A stretch of DNA of 64,000 nucleotides, taken from positions 175,956,056 to 176,020,055 of the forward strand of contig NC_071389.1 of NCBI RefSeq assembly GCF_022682495.2, in the 5' to 3' direction. Positions 21,630 to 31,619 of this stretch are shown piece after piece. A program made the translations under genes and the position numbers. Source of the DNA: Desmodus rotundus. Taxonomy: Eukaryota; Chordata; Mammalia; Chiroptera; Phyllostomidae. The stretch's first letter is position 1. Each line of letters starts with the position of its first letter. A model generated the notes under the pieces. It saw nothing but the letters and a program-made list of their open reading frames with translations, made no database searches and was not told where the DNA came from.

Positions 21630-22970
21630 TATGGTAACCATTCATCAAACAGACATTTATTACTGCCTACTAAGTGGTAGGCATTATTCTAGGCACTGAG
21701 GATACAGTGATGAAGAAAATAAACAAAAGCTCTGCTATGTAGAACTGATATGCTAGCAGAGGGCATGGATATCCATCATGTGAAAACATGGTATAATTTT
21801 AGAAAATGTTGAGTTCCTCAAATTAAATAAAGGTGGATGGATTCAGGGTTCTTTTGGATAATGTAGTCATGGAAGACCTCTTGGAGGAGGTGGCATTTGC
21901 AAGATACCTGCCAAATCAAAGAGAATGGTCTGTGAGGGAACCAGCAGGAAAGGCAAATGCCCAAAGACAGAAAGATGCTTGGCACATTTGGGTAGTAGCA
22001 AGAAGATCAATGTGATTGGAGTGTAATGAACATAACAGTATTGAGAGTTGAAATTGGAGAGGTAGATAGGGACCAAATCATGTGGAGCCTTCTAGGCTAT
22101 GGTAAGAGGCTTGGATTTTTATTCCGTGTGATGAAAAGTCATCGCAGGACATGCTCTAAATACATTTTAATCTAGCTACAGTGTGAACAGTCTGGAAGGG
22201 GCAAGAGATGTTTAGGTAGCTGTTCCACAGTCTAGGTGAGAAATGATGGGGATTAATATAGTAGACATGGAGATGGTGGGCAGTGTTGGATTCTAAATAT
22301 ATATTCATTATGGAGCTGACTTAAGTTGCAGATGGATTGCATATGGAGAGGGGGTGAGGGAGAGAGAGGAGTTGTAGATGACTGTGCAGCTGGGGAAATA
22401 TGGTGCTATTAACTGAGATATGGAAGACAGAAGGAGTAGTAAATTTGGTGCAGAAAAAATGCAGTATTTTTTGTCTGAATTATTTTGAGGTATTTCTGAC
22501 TTAGAAATATATATGAGTCTTAAAGTTGGAAGAGGTCAGCATTACAAATATAAATTTGAGAGCCATCAGCATAGAGAGATGGTATTTAAAGCCATGAATT
22601 TAGATGGGATCACTTAGGAGTGAGCCTAGGCAGCTGGGGGAAAAAATGTCAGGTAGCGAATCCTGGTGCATTACACTTGTGGAAGTTATGGAAAGGACAA
22701 GTGGCAGAAAGGAGACAGCAAAGCCTGACCACTAACGGAGGAAGAAACCAGGACACTGCAGTGTTATTGAAGCCAGCAACGAAAGTGATTCACAAATACG
22801 GGGATAGTTAACACTGTTGAATGCAGGTGAGATGGGGAGATGAAATGGTCAATTGGCCATTGGATTTGGTGACATGGGGATCATCGGTGACCTTTATACA
22901 AGCAATTTCAGTGGAGGGTTAAAGGAAGAATGGAATGTGAGTAAACAGTTCTGCAAGTATTAGGAGGTGA
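21630..22970 (-). repeat. Long L2 LINE fragment
   Basis: About 1.3 kb of antisense L2, the longest L2 here. It starts CAAACAGACATTTATTACTG and GGCATTATTCTAGGCACTGA (3' end) and continues through CATGGAAGACCTCTTGGAGG, GACCAAATCATGTGGAGCCT, CTAGGTGAGAAATGATGGGG, AGAGCCATCAGCATAGAGAG and GGTATTTAAAGCCATGAATT, ending around CATTGGATTTGGTGACATGG and AGCAATTTCAGTGGAGGGTT. The collinear order over this length makes the call firm. No frame survives. Confidence 0.82.
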
Positions 22971-23114
22971 ATGCTGCAGTTCCTGTCTTCTTTTGTATAC
23001 AGTACATACTGGTTCTTTCAACTGTTCCTAACAGGGTGTATTTTTACGTTTTTTTTCATTTCCTCCAGGTCAAAGCACCCCTAAATGAGCTCAAGTGTTT
23101 CTAGGCAAGAAACA

Positions 23115-23199
23115 CCTGATGTATTCTCCATGGGACAGATCACACGCAGAGCTGGACATAGTCCTTGCAGGTGATCTGTCCCGTGTAGAATACATCAGG
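23115..23199. repeat. Near-perfect 85-nt inverted repeat (hairpin)
   Basis: The left arm (23115-23143) begins CCTGATGTATTCTCC and the reverse complement of the right arm (23171-23199) begins CCTGATGTATTCTAC. Over 29 positions only two differ, and one of those is a G-U wobble in RNA. Inside the arms a second pairing GGAC/GTCC (23154-23157 with 23161-23164) closes on a 3-base ATA loop, leaving small internal bulges. Size and shape fit a pre-miRNA or a small palindromic MITE. No TA, TTAA or 8-bp duplication was evident at the ends, and no second copy was seen in the window. Function unknown. Confidence 0.85.
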
Positions 23200-23524
23200 A
23201 AAACGATTTTCTTCCCTCTGAGTATTCTCCACGTATGCCTGTTATTGTGGCTTAAGATAGACTGCGTTTCTTTTTTTTGACAACCGCATTGAACTTCTGA
23301 TTGATATTGAGCTATCATCTAAGAGTTCTAAATCTTTTAACACACACAAGTTCAAAAATACTTCTCCATTCTATTATTATATAAACATTTTTAAAAAAAA
23401 TCCAAGCTCTGGACCTGACGGCTGTCACTGTTGTACTTTATCTTGTTTCATTTAGCTTTCCAAGATCTATTTTGGGACCAAATTCTGTCACTTATGGATT
23501 GATGTCATCCTTTTATAAGCAGGT
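23200..23524. other. Unassigned stretch
   Basis: Partly complementary sequence continues for about 15-20 bases outside the hairpin arms (GGCAAGAAAC to the left, GATTTTCTTCC to the right). The rest is AT-rich and unassigned. Confidence 0.4.
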
Positions 23525-23960
23525 TCCAATGCCTTCATCCAAGTCATTAATAAACATGTTAGTTGTTTCACATATTTTGTGGAACTGGATGGGTATAAAT
23601 TATAAGTTACCAATAAATATAAATGTTGACAGGCCAAAGGCTGTTTTTAAATACAATTCAACAGTCAGGAAGGCCCCGCAGAATCAGAGAGTCTGGTTCT
23701 TGCCCAAGATCTGAGCCAGGTGGATGCTGCTGTCCCCTGGCAGTATCTGCACCAGTTCCCAAAGCTGTCTCCAAGGTGCGTTGGTCCCTTCCTCTCATCC
23801 AGTTTTGAACTTCCCTGACTGTGCCATTATTCTGCCCACCATTCTCTGTCATGGCCTCAAAGATCTCTTGGTAAACTTGGTCAAATGCCCCTATTAAATC
23901 AAGATTCCTTATATTTACATTTCTCTGAATCACCAGTCTAGCAATCTTATTACCTTATAA
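23525..23960 (-). repeat. L3/CR1 LINE relic
   Basis: CATCCAAGTCATTAATAAAC and, 330 bp later, TGGTAAACTTGGTCAAATGCC with CCTATTAAATCAAGATTCC match the antisense pattern of the CR1/L3 3' region (catcaagtcattaataaaga..., ...gtcaaaggccttactaaagtcaaga). The middle (23680-23830) is not recognised and may be an insertion. Confidence 0.6.
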
Positions 23961-24094
23961 TCTTATTAACAAAGGTTATAAGGTTCTGTTTAAAAAATAA
24001 GGTTAATAAAAATTTGTACTAATTAGTATGTATTTACCATATTTTGGTGTTCAGAATGCTGTAATGTATGTTTTCTCAATTAACTATTGCAATA

Positions 24095-24245
24095 ATCTGG
24101 TGTTACCTAGGATGCTTCATTTTTCAGAGGAAGAAAGTGAGCATCAAAGAAGTAGCTTACACTAGTTTTCATGACTGCTTGTAATGGCAAAATTAGGATG
24201 CAAACCACTGACCTGGGAGCCTGGAAATGGCCACCTAGGCAGGTC
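24095..24245 (-). repeat. MIR SINE fragment
   Basis: CATTTTTCAGAGGAAGAAAG, AGCATCAAAGAAGTAGC, GCAAAATTAGGATGCAAACC and TGACCTGGGAGCC match the 5' half of MIR in antisense. Confidence 0.65.
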
Positions 24246-24536
24246 ATTGAAGCAGTCTGTTGATCACAGGTGATAGGAAGCAGAGGAAGGATGAAGTGTG
24301 ATGCTTCTGTGGACACTCAGGACTTTGTTTAGGTCTAGCATAGTAACACCAGATATGTGGCAGAAGACTGTTTTCAGACATCCATCACTAATGGAGAAGC
24401 TCTTCTTCAGCATGGGCCTGACTATCTCAGACACAGAGTTGGAGCTGGGCAGAGATTATGTTGTTAGGATGCTACCGTTACTGGCAGATGGGCGGAGCTA
24501 GAGCCAAATGGACCAATGGTGATCCTGTCAATTGAT

Positions 24537-24630
24537 TCTTTCCCCTCTCTTTCTCCCTTCCTCCCTCCTTCCCTCCCTCCCTCCCTCCTTTCCTTCCTTC
24601 CTCCCTTCCTCCCTTCCTTCCTTCTTTCCT
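24537..24630. repeat. CT-rich (CCTT/CCCT)n microsatellite
   Basis: About 94 bp composed only of C and T, mainly CCTT and CCCT units, on the plus strand. Purine-pyrimidine asymmetry makes triplex formation possible. Likely length-variable. Confidence 0.92.
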
Positions 24631-24744
24631 AAAAGCAATGACACCATTTGTGTTTTAGAGCTTTTCTGTGAATCTGTGTGCAAGTTAGAGCTGGTCATAT
24701 GCCAGTCTCCAATTTAAATATCCTTAAAATCAAGACTTTGGTAT

Positions 24745-24960
24745 TAGGCTTGAGTTCAAGTCCTAACCCTGTATTTACTAACTGGAAATGTGGACGAGTT
24801 GCTTAACATCCTATTTATTCATCCATAAAATGGGGGAAAATGATAATGCATACTATACATAGCATTGTCCTAGGGACTAAATTAGCTAATGCACATTGAG
24901 TATGTAGCACAGTGCCTGACACAGCCCAAAAGTCAGTAAATATTGGCTGTTGTTGAGTTG
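24745..24960 (+). repeat. MIR SINE
   Basis: TTGAGTTCAAGTCCTAACCC, GTGGACGAGTTGCTTAACAT, CATCCATAAAATGGGGGAAA, ACTAAATTAGCTAATGCACA, AGCACAGTGCCTGACACAGC and CAGTAAATATTGGCTGTTGT give a nearly complete sense MIR. Confidence 0.9.
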
Positions 24961-25368
24961 TTCTGGGTCAGTACCTGCTGTGTTCATTTAAATGATTGAC
25001 TGTTTCTTTACTGTTTCCCATATAAGGTTTCAGTTTCATCTTAGCCATGCTTGCCTTAGCCTTTTCCGTTTGAAGACCACTCTCCTTGGTGGAGGAGATG
25101 AAAAGTAAGATAAAAGTTGAGTACCTCTGCCTTCCCTCTGTCATCTTTTAACTTTCCATCTCATACGAAGCTATTTCCATCACTTCCTGGATTGTTCTCT
25201 TTTGAACACAGCTTTAACAAGTCTTTTAACATTTTTTTTCAAACTTGAGCCACTTTTCTTACAAGTTTATTCTTATAACTGTCCTGTTTTATATATTATG
25301 AGTACATCCTTATTTTCTATATGGTTTGTTATATAATCCGATTTAATCACACAACTCTCTGGGTATCC
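24961..25368. other. Unassigned stretch
   Basis: T-rich non-coding sequence with no family recognised. Confidence 0.45.
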
Positions 25369-25522
25369 ATGTCTCTCTTTTTTTCATTTCATTATTATTT
25401 TTTATAGAATTTATTGGGTTGACATTGGTTAATAAACTTATGCAAGTTTCAGATGTATAATTCTACAATACATCATCTGTGTATTGTATTGTGTGTTTAC
25501 CACCCCAACGTATGTCTCTTTG
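25369..25522 (-). mobile_element. 5'-truncated L1 3' end (bat lineage type)
   Basis: Body about 25381-25510: a T-rich tail, then AATTTATTGGGTTGACATTG, GGTTAATAAACTTATGCAAG, AATACATCATCTGTGTATTG and TGTGTTTACCACCCCAACG. ATGTCTCTCTT before and ATGTCTCTTTG after (25369-25379 and 25512-25522) resemble a target-site duplication. The same 3' UTR recurs rearranged at 27099-27272. Confidence 0.72.
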
Positions 25523-25759
25523 AAATATCTTCTGCACTGGGATTCTTAGCTATTATACAGCCAGAATCAAATCATTTAAAGAGTGCATCTCTTTGGAATC
25601 ACATTGACTTTTTGGAAATGTCTGTAGGCCCACATTTGCTATTTCCAACTTTTAATTTCCTTCAGAAATGTTACTAAATTGCATATCTTAATCTCCACTG
25701 CATCCTCTTTCTTAGCCGGTATAAATCCCAGTAGGATGTAGTCATTTTCTCACAGGAAT

Positions 25760-25993
25760 ATCAAGGACAGACAAATTACAGCCTGTAGGACAAGCTGGAC
25801 TGCTATTTGTTTTTGTAAATAAAGCTTTATTAGAACACAGCCATATCCATTTGTTCACATATTGTCTATGGCCATGTTTGCACTGCGAGGGCAAATTGAA
25901 TAGCTGTGACTGAGGCAGAGACCATGGAGCCCACAATGTGTAAAATATTTACTGTCTGTCACTTTACAGAAAACAAATAGGCTGGTCCATGAT
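25760..25993 (+). mobile_element. hAT-Charlie (MER1-like) transposon relic
   Basis: ACAAATTACAGCCTGTAGGA, TGTTTTTGTAAATAAAGCTTTATTAGAACACAGCC, TTGTTCACATATTGTCTATG, GACTGAGGCAGAGACC, AAATATTTACTGTCTGTCAC and TTTACAGAAAACAAA match a well-known 200-bp hAT-Charlie element in full order. The terminal CAGGGGTC-type repeats are eroded. Non-autonomous and ancient. Confidence 0.8.
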
Positions 25994-27083
25994 TAGGGCT
26001 TCCTTGAGGAGGAACATGAGACCCCCTGTGGTAGTTCTCCTCAAAGATCTCTGAACTTTCTGGGAAATACTGCTGTCAGAAGGAAAAATCAGATGTCCCA
26101 TTTTAAAAGAATTAAACTTCTGACACGTCTAAATAATTGAAATCTCGTATCACTAACATATCTTGCCTTTCTGGTCTCTTTGTGATCGCTTTCAGGAAAC
26201 ATTTTCAATATTGTCTGTCACACTAAGATGCTCAGTGGTCTGCCCTTACTGTGATAATATTTTCTGTCTTTTAACGTCTTTCATCAAATGCACTCAGCCA
26301 TGTATTCTGGTTTGTGAATTTCTATGCAAGTCTACACCTCCTTAAATGCCTTCTGTACACGTTTGTCTTCTTCTTTAATGCAGGCAGAGCCAGGTAGGAG
26401 GTAAAGTTCTTGACTTCGTTCATTTGTCATAGCTGTACTGTGTTCCTTACTGCTTCTGCTGTTGGATATCCTTCCCTGTTCTCATCTGGGTTCTACCCAT
26501 GGGGCAGGATGGTATTGGGGAGGAACCGGAGCAAGACGGTCATTGTACAAGGTGGGCTCGGAGTATATGGTGTCAACTGGAGAAGAACAAAGCTAGCCAG
26601 GAGAGCAGCTGCTTCTGCTACCTGGAAAGAAAAGATTGGGTACATTGTTTAGGTGTGGATGGTGGCTTAAGAGAACATTAAAAGGCAAGGGTCAGTAGTC
26701 TTAGCATTAAGCAAGATCCAGAACAAGAGAGATGATCCTGGAAGTTAACGGGTCCAAACCAGAGTTGGATATTACTTTTTTCAGTTGACATGGCTTCTTT
26801 AAAATGCTAGACCCTAGCTGTTCCCTGACCTAGTTGTTCCATTTCCATTGGCTTCCCATTTTCTGCCTACTGTTTGCACACCTCCCGTTTGCACTCCCCT
26901 CTGAGTGTGCCCCTGATGGGTTTGTTTCCTCTCCAAACTACAGCTTCAACAAACAGGGAGCCGGGAGCTAGAACCTTGTTTATTCTTGCCTCTTACTCGT
27001 TGCCTCCTCTGGTTCTCAGTCACTAAAATTTATTCTATTGTGTACCTCAGTTTTATTTATCCATGAACTCATCAAATTGAGAA
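25994..27083. other. Unassigned stretch
   Basis: No repeat or exon recognised. Two overlapping plus-strand frames (26410-26652 and 26499-26681) use different phases of the same DNA, as expected of non-coding sequence. Confidence 0.4.
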
Positions 27084-27287
27084 AAGAAAATACCTTATTT
27101 TTATTTTTTCCTTTTTGTTGAATTTATTGTGGTGATACTGGTTAACATAGTTATATAGGTTTCAAGGGTGGAGGAAGATGGAGAAGGATATAGGGGGATA
27201 AATGGTGGTGCATGGAGACTTGGCTTGGGGTGCTGAACACACGATACAGTGTACAGATGATGTGTTGTAGAGAAGAAAATATTTTAG
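27084..27287 (-). mobile_element. 5'-inverted (twin-primed) L1 3' end
   Basis: 27099-27167 is the antisense L1 3' end: a T-rich run, then AATTTATTGTGGTGATACTG and GGTTAACATAGTTATATAGG. 27168-27272 is the adjacent part of the same L1 in the opposite orientation: its reverse complement reads CTCTACAACACATCATCTGT, ACTGTATCGTGTGTTCAGCACCCCAA. This matches the intact order at 25381-25510. Flanks AAGAAAATACCTTAT (27084-27098) and AAGAAAATATTTTAG (27273-27287) agree at most positions. The structure is the signature of twin priming. Confidence 0.8.
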
Positions 27288-30200
27288 TCAGAAAAAGAAT
27301 TATGAGAAATGAAGAGTTAATGGATTAATGAAAAAGCCAGTCATTCTGTATTTTAACAATAGGTCATTCACAGTACTTATTGCAAGAACCATTAAAATCA
27401 TCAACAGGTCATTAGTTCTGACTTTGACCAGCTCATCAAAATCTCACTATTAATAGCTTTAATAGCTTTCAAGATGGTTTCAGAATGCTCTCCTCAGTCA
27501 GGGATTAAAGCTGTAGCAAACGGCTACTGGACTCTCTTGGTTTTAAGGTATCAAGGGAAGTTCAGGGTGTGTGAGGTCCTTTTGAAAAGTGTGAGGCTAA
27601 TGTTGTGGAAGGCAGTGGATTGGGCCTGCCCATAAAACATCGGGTGCCACTGTCAGGGCAGCGATAAAGTGGATGAAGTGTGACCTGCTGAGCCATCCAC
27701 ATGTTCCTTTTCAAAATGGTGGAAGTCAGAGAAGGAGCCTTGCTTTGAAGATTCTGTCAGCAAACATCTCAAAAATGACAGCTGTCCTCCTTTCTTTTGA
27801 GGGGCTTTCATGACACCACAGCTCTCATTTTGTTAGGGCCTTTTCTAACACCACATTCCCTCTTGATTTACCCCTTAATTTCTTCCTGTTATGCCTGCTC
27901 TATCATGTGCTGTGTGAGAGGGTTTTGCAGAAACTGGAGTCCTGAATAGGTCAGGTCACATAGGAGGCCTTGACCTTTGTCTGTAGTCAGAGACTGGGAG
28001 GTGCTGAGAGCTGTTCCTAAGGTGGAGCCAAGAAAACAAACCAAACCAAACCTGGGGAACGCTAGCCCAAGGCAATGCTGCTGTTTCAGCCATTAAACAA
28101 AAGTGTCTTCTTAGTGTAGGGGTGATTTTTACGTCAGCTGTACATTAGAGGATACCTGGGTTGTGCCCTTCATATATTGTTAAAGCAAAGATTTCCACTT
28201 TCCTTTGAGGTATTGGGGTGGGGAGTTAGCATTTCTACCATCATCTTCATTTCTTTTATCATTATCATCTTGAGGAAGATTTTGCGCATGTCCATTCCTA
28301 GGTATGAATGGTGGAGAATGAGGAAATATTACTTTTGTACCCTTGCCCCTAACACTATAACTGAGAAAATTAAGAAAAATGTGCGTTAACATTTAGAAAG
28401 GATGAGAAGACCTTCCACAGAAGTGGAGGGGTTGAAATGAACATGATGTGCTTTGGAAGAATATGTGAAAGGTGTCATGACGTGAGAGATCGGATATAGA
28501 TCGCAATACAGAGACAGAGACGATACTCCTGTTTGTCCCTCCAGACTCATTGCCCGTCCTTTCACTCTGCTTTCACCAGTGTGAGGCTGAACCTGGTTTA
28601 CCGGATCAGTGGGCTCCCTACTGGTCTGGGTAGGATTGGCCAGTGGGGTACACGGGAAGAGAGATCATCAGGAAGGTTGAGAGAATCCTCTCCCAAAGAC
28701 CACAGCTTAGGGTGGTCCCCTCTCACAGGTCCTATTCCTGCTGGGTTCCATTTTTAGCTCCCTTACTTTGCCTGTTCAGGGATCCAGTGCTAGTAACAGC
28801 TCCTAGTATTGCCAGACCCAGGATATTTCAACACCCATTGTTGGTTTCCCTTGATCCTGCCCACGCCTTGTAAACAGCCTCTCCATTACACTCTCCTCAA
28901 TCTCCCATTTGGGGCTACCATCTCTTTTTATTGAGACCCTGACTGGTACAACACTAGATACCTTATACCTAGCTATAAGATACCTACTACCACGCACTTG
29001 CTTTTATATGCTGTATGCAGTGTATTCCTCAGGTCTTTCTAACACACCAACCGCGATGTGGCACTAGTGAGTTTCCCCGGAGGCCTGGCTCAGAGATTCT
29101 GGGATGAAAGCACAATAGGGGTCAGATTTCCTATTCTTTGTAGGCTTGGGAATGGGTCTTAATTCTCTTTAATACTGAGAAGAAAATTCCACCTTCTTTT
29201 TCAAATTCTCCCTGAAAGAGAGTGGTCTTTTTTAGTTGTTGACAGGGCAGCTTCTTCTCCTGGCCCAAAGCAGTGTTGGCGAGTTGTCATGGAGGCAGTT
29301 GGGCTAAGGTTAAGGGGGCATCACTCTTAGTGTTCACCTCCTCTTTTGACCTGGGTGGTTGAGTTTTTTTGTAATCATCGTGCATGGCACTGAAGAGGCT
29401 CTTAGCCACAAGGTGGGTGGGTTCCTTATATGCTCTCCACTCAGGACAGTGGGGCTGTTGGAAAACAAAGCTAGTATATCTTTAGCATTCATCCCTTTGC
29501 CCTGGATAGTTTGATTCATTTTTATCACACTTCTCCAAACTCCATTGGGCGTATCCTTTTCTCTCTGTCTTTAAAGTAATATGCACCTAATCATTCAGAT
29601 GATGTATCACAGAGGTCACTTAGCATGGTTGTACTTTGCTAATGTCTAATGTGTTGTACTTTAAGCAGTATAGAACTTTAATGGCATTAAAAAGTGCCTC
29701 ATCTCATTGTAATCCCATGTCGGATTCTCTGCTTTCAGCTTAGTTCTAAGGTTAGGTGATTTTTTTCTGTTGAAGAAGAATCATTTCTTTTTCCCAGAAA
29801 AATATCAACGTGAATTTTATTCAAGTTGAACCAAAACACTGTGATTTTTGAATCACTTGATTTGTTTCTTATGCTAACATCTAAAAAGTATTTTGAGAAT
29901 GACTGAGGGGTCAAATAAACAGAATGTATACTCCAGACTTAGTAGAAGCTACATCTCTATTAGTTGGGCTTTTTGGTTGCAGTCCACAGAAAATGATATT
30001 GCCTAACTTAAGGGGAAAAGACAAAGAAATATATAATATTTGCAGGGAAAGGAAAGGGAAAAGAAAGCCACAATACTTCCAAGATCTAGTGGCAAGAATT
30101 AATAAATACTTTTTTTTCTTTTTTTGCTCCCAGGGTTATAATACTTGAACAAAAGATGTTTGATGGTTCTTTGATTTCTAAAGTGTTCATCATACTCTGC

Positions 30201-30419
30201 TTAAGATTCAGATCACAGGGAGAGGTAGTACCCTTTTAGTCCAGCATGGGCCACCCTGTTTGACAGTCCCTTGGAGAGTTTGTCCCCTGGGAGAGAGAAG
30301 CGTTTGTTTCTCAGAACCCCACTTGGATGTTGTTACCACCCACAGGAGAATGGGTGCCTGGCAGGCAAAGCCAACAGATGTCCACTTTAGCATCCCTCTT
30401 TAGTCTTCTGTTTATCTCT
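27288..30419. other. Unassigned stretch of 3.1 kb
   Basis: The longest region here without a firm repeat call. There is no frame longer than 76 codons and nothing resembling an exon. 29925-30100 (TTTGGTTGCAGTCCACAGAAAATG) is reminiscent of an old mammalian repeat I cannot name. Confidence 0.4.
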
Positions 30420-30720
30420 CTTCCAGATCATTAACTAAGACGTTAAATAAAACTGGACTTAACACGGGTGCCACAGGCTCCCCACCAGGCATTCCTCTGA
30501 CTGTGTTCATTATCATTCATAATTGTCCATTTGCCTTTAGTCAGGTTTTAGCCTCTGTGATGAGCTTCGCACTCTTGCCAGTTTGAATTTCATGTAAAGG
30601 GCCAAACTTTCATGAACTGCTGGATCATTTTCCTTTTTAGAGTCACAATGTATTATTTCATTGACCATGTGCTCCTCCTCTCTAACAATCTTGTAATTCT
30701 ACCCCAAATAATAATTCACT
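30420..30720 (-). repeat. L3/CR1 LINE relic
   Basis: CCAGATCATTAACTAAGACGTTAAATAAAACTGGACTTAA and GGTGCCACAGGCTCCCC match the antisense CR1/L3 pattern (aagatgttaaataraactggacc, ccctgtggcactcc). The downstream part is more decayed. Same family as 23525-23960. Confidence 0.65.
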
Positions 30721-30974
30721 TTGGAAGGCTGCCATGTGGCCAAAACATCAACTTTTCCTAGCCAGCTTCAGTTGTGTGAGTGAGGGTCCGAGCTAGGATA
30801 ACCAGGGCACTCTGCTGTCTGCCATTCTGGCTGATGAACTGGAGACACAATTGCTATGTCAGGTGACCCGCTGAAACCTTTGGTGCTCTCTGAACCATTG
30901 AGGAAAGCTTGAACTAATCTCAGTATGGTTGTATAACCTAAGCATATTTTAGGCTATTCAAATCCAAGGAAAAC

Positions 30975-31205
30975 TGGTAATTATAATAGCTAGTATTTAT
31001 GGGGAGCTTACCATGTGCCAGACAACTTGTGCTTTGCCTGTATCATCTCTCTTGAACCTTCACCCTAACAACCCTATGAAGTACCTACAATTATCCTATT
31101 TTCTTGATGTAGAACCTAAGGCTTTAGAGGCAAAACAACTTGTTCAAGGTTACACATTTAATAATATATAATTTATATACTTTAACCTCTATGCCATGTT
31201 GTCGC
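30975..31205 (-). repeat. MIR SINE
   Basis: TAATAGCTAGTATTTATGGG, CATGTGCCAGACAACTTGTG, CCCTAACAACCCTATGAAGT, ATGTAGAACCTAAGGCTTTA and CAACTTGTTCAAGGTTACAC follow antisense MIR throughout. Confidence 0.85.
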
Positions 31206-31264
31206 TTGTGCTTGGTAAATACTTACCCACCTATCCATCTAGTCACTGATTCCTCAGTCCAGGG

Positions 31265-31395
31265 AAAAGATATGTACTGAGTGCTAATTGTGGGCCAGGC
31301 ACAGCTGAAGACATATGGTGCAGAAGATACAGCTGATTGACATGTTACCTTCCCGGCCGTGTGTGAACTTGCATTCTAGTAGGTAAGATGTTTAT
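31265..31395 (-). repeat. L2 LINE 3' fragment
   Basis: TGTACTGAGTGCTAATTGTGGGCCAGGCAC, then CAGAAGATACAGCTGATTGA and ACTTGCATTCTAGTAGGTAA, are the antisense L2 3' end. Confidence 0.72.
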
Positions 31396-31547
31396 GGAGA
31401 CTCAGTTGATTGAATACCACATAACCAGACTGTACTGTTCTCAGAGGGTGTACAGACTTTCAGCCTGCCTGACGCTGCTGTACCACCTACAATTTCTTTT
31501 GACACAGGAACACAGGAGAAGCTTAGGTGCTCTAAGATAGGAAGAAG

Positions 31548-31619
31548 GATAGATAGATACATAGATAGACAGATATAGGTAGAGAGATAGATAGACAGAC
31601 AGACATATAGACAGACAAA
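31548..31619. repeat. GATA/GACA microsatellite
   Basis: Interleaved GATA, GACA and GATATA units (GGATAGATAGATACATAGAT, then AGACAGACAGACATATAGAC). Imperfect tetranucleotide array. Confidence 0.92.

Noticed and set aside
23091..23318. Similar-looking short proteins on both strands
   Set aside because: The similarity (LMYS-DRS on each strand) is a by-product of the inverted repeat, not evidence of paired genes.
24537..24630. Polypyrimidine tract as a splice acceptor
   Set aside because: It is a tetranucleotide microsatellite on both sides of which no exon-like frame begins.
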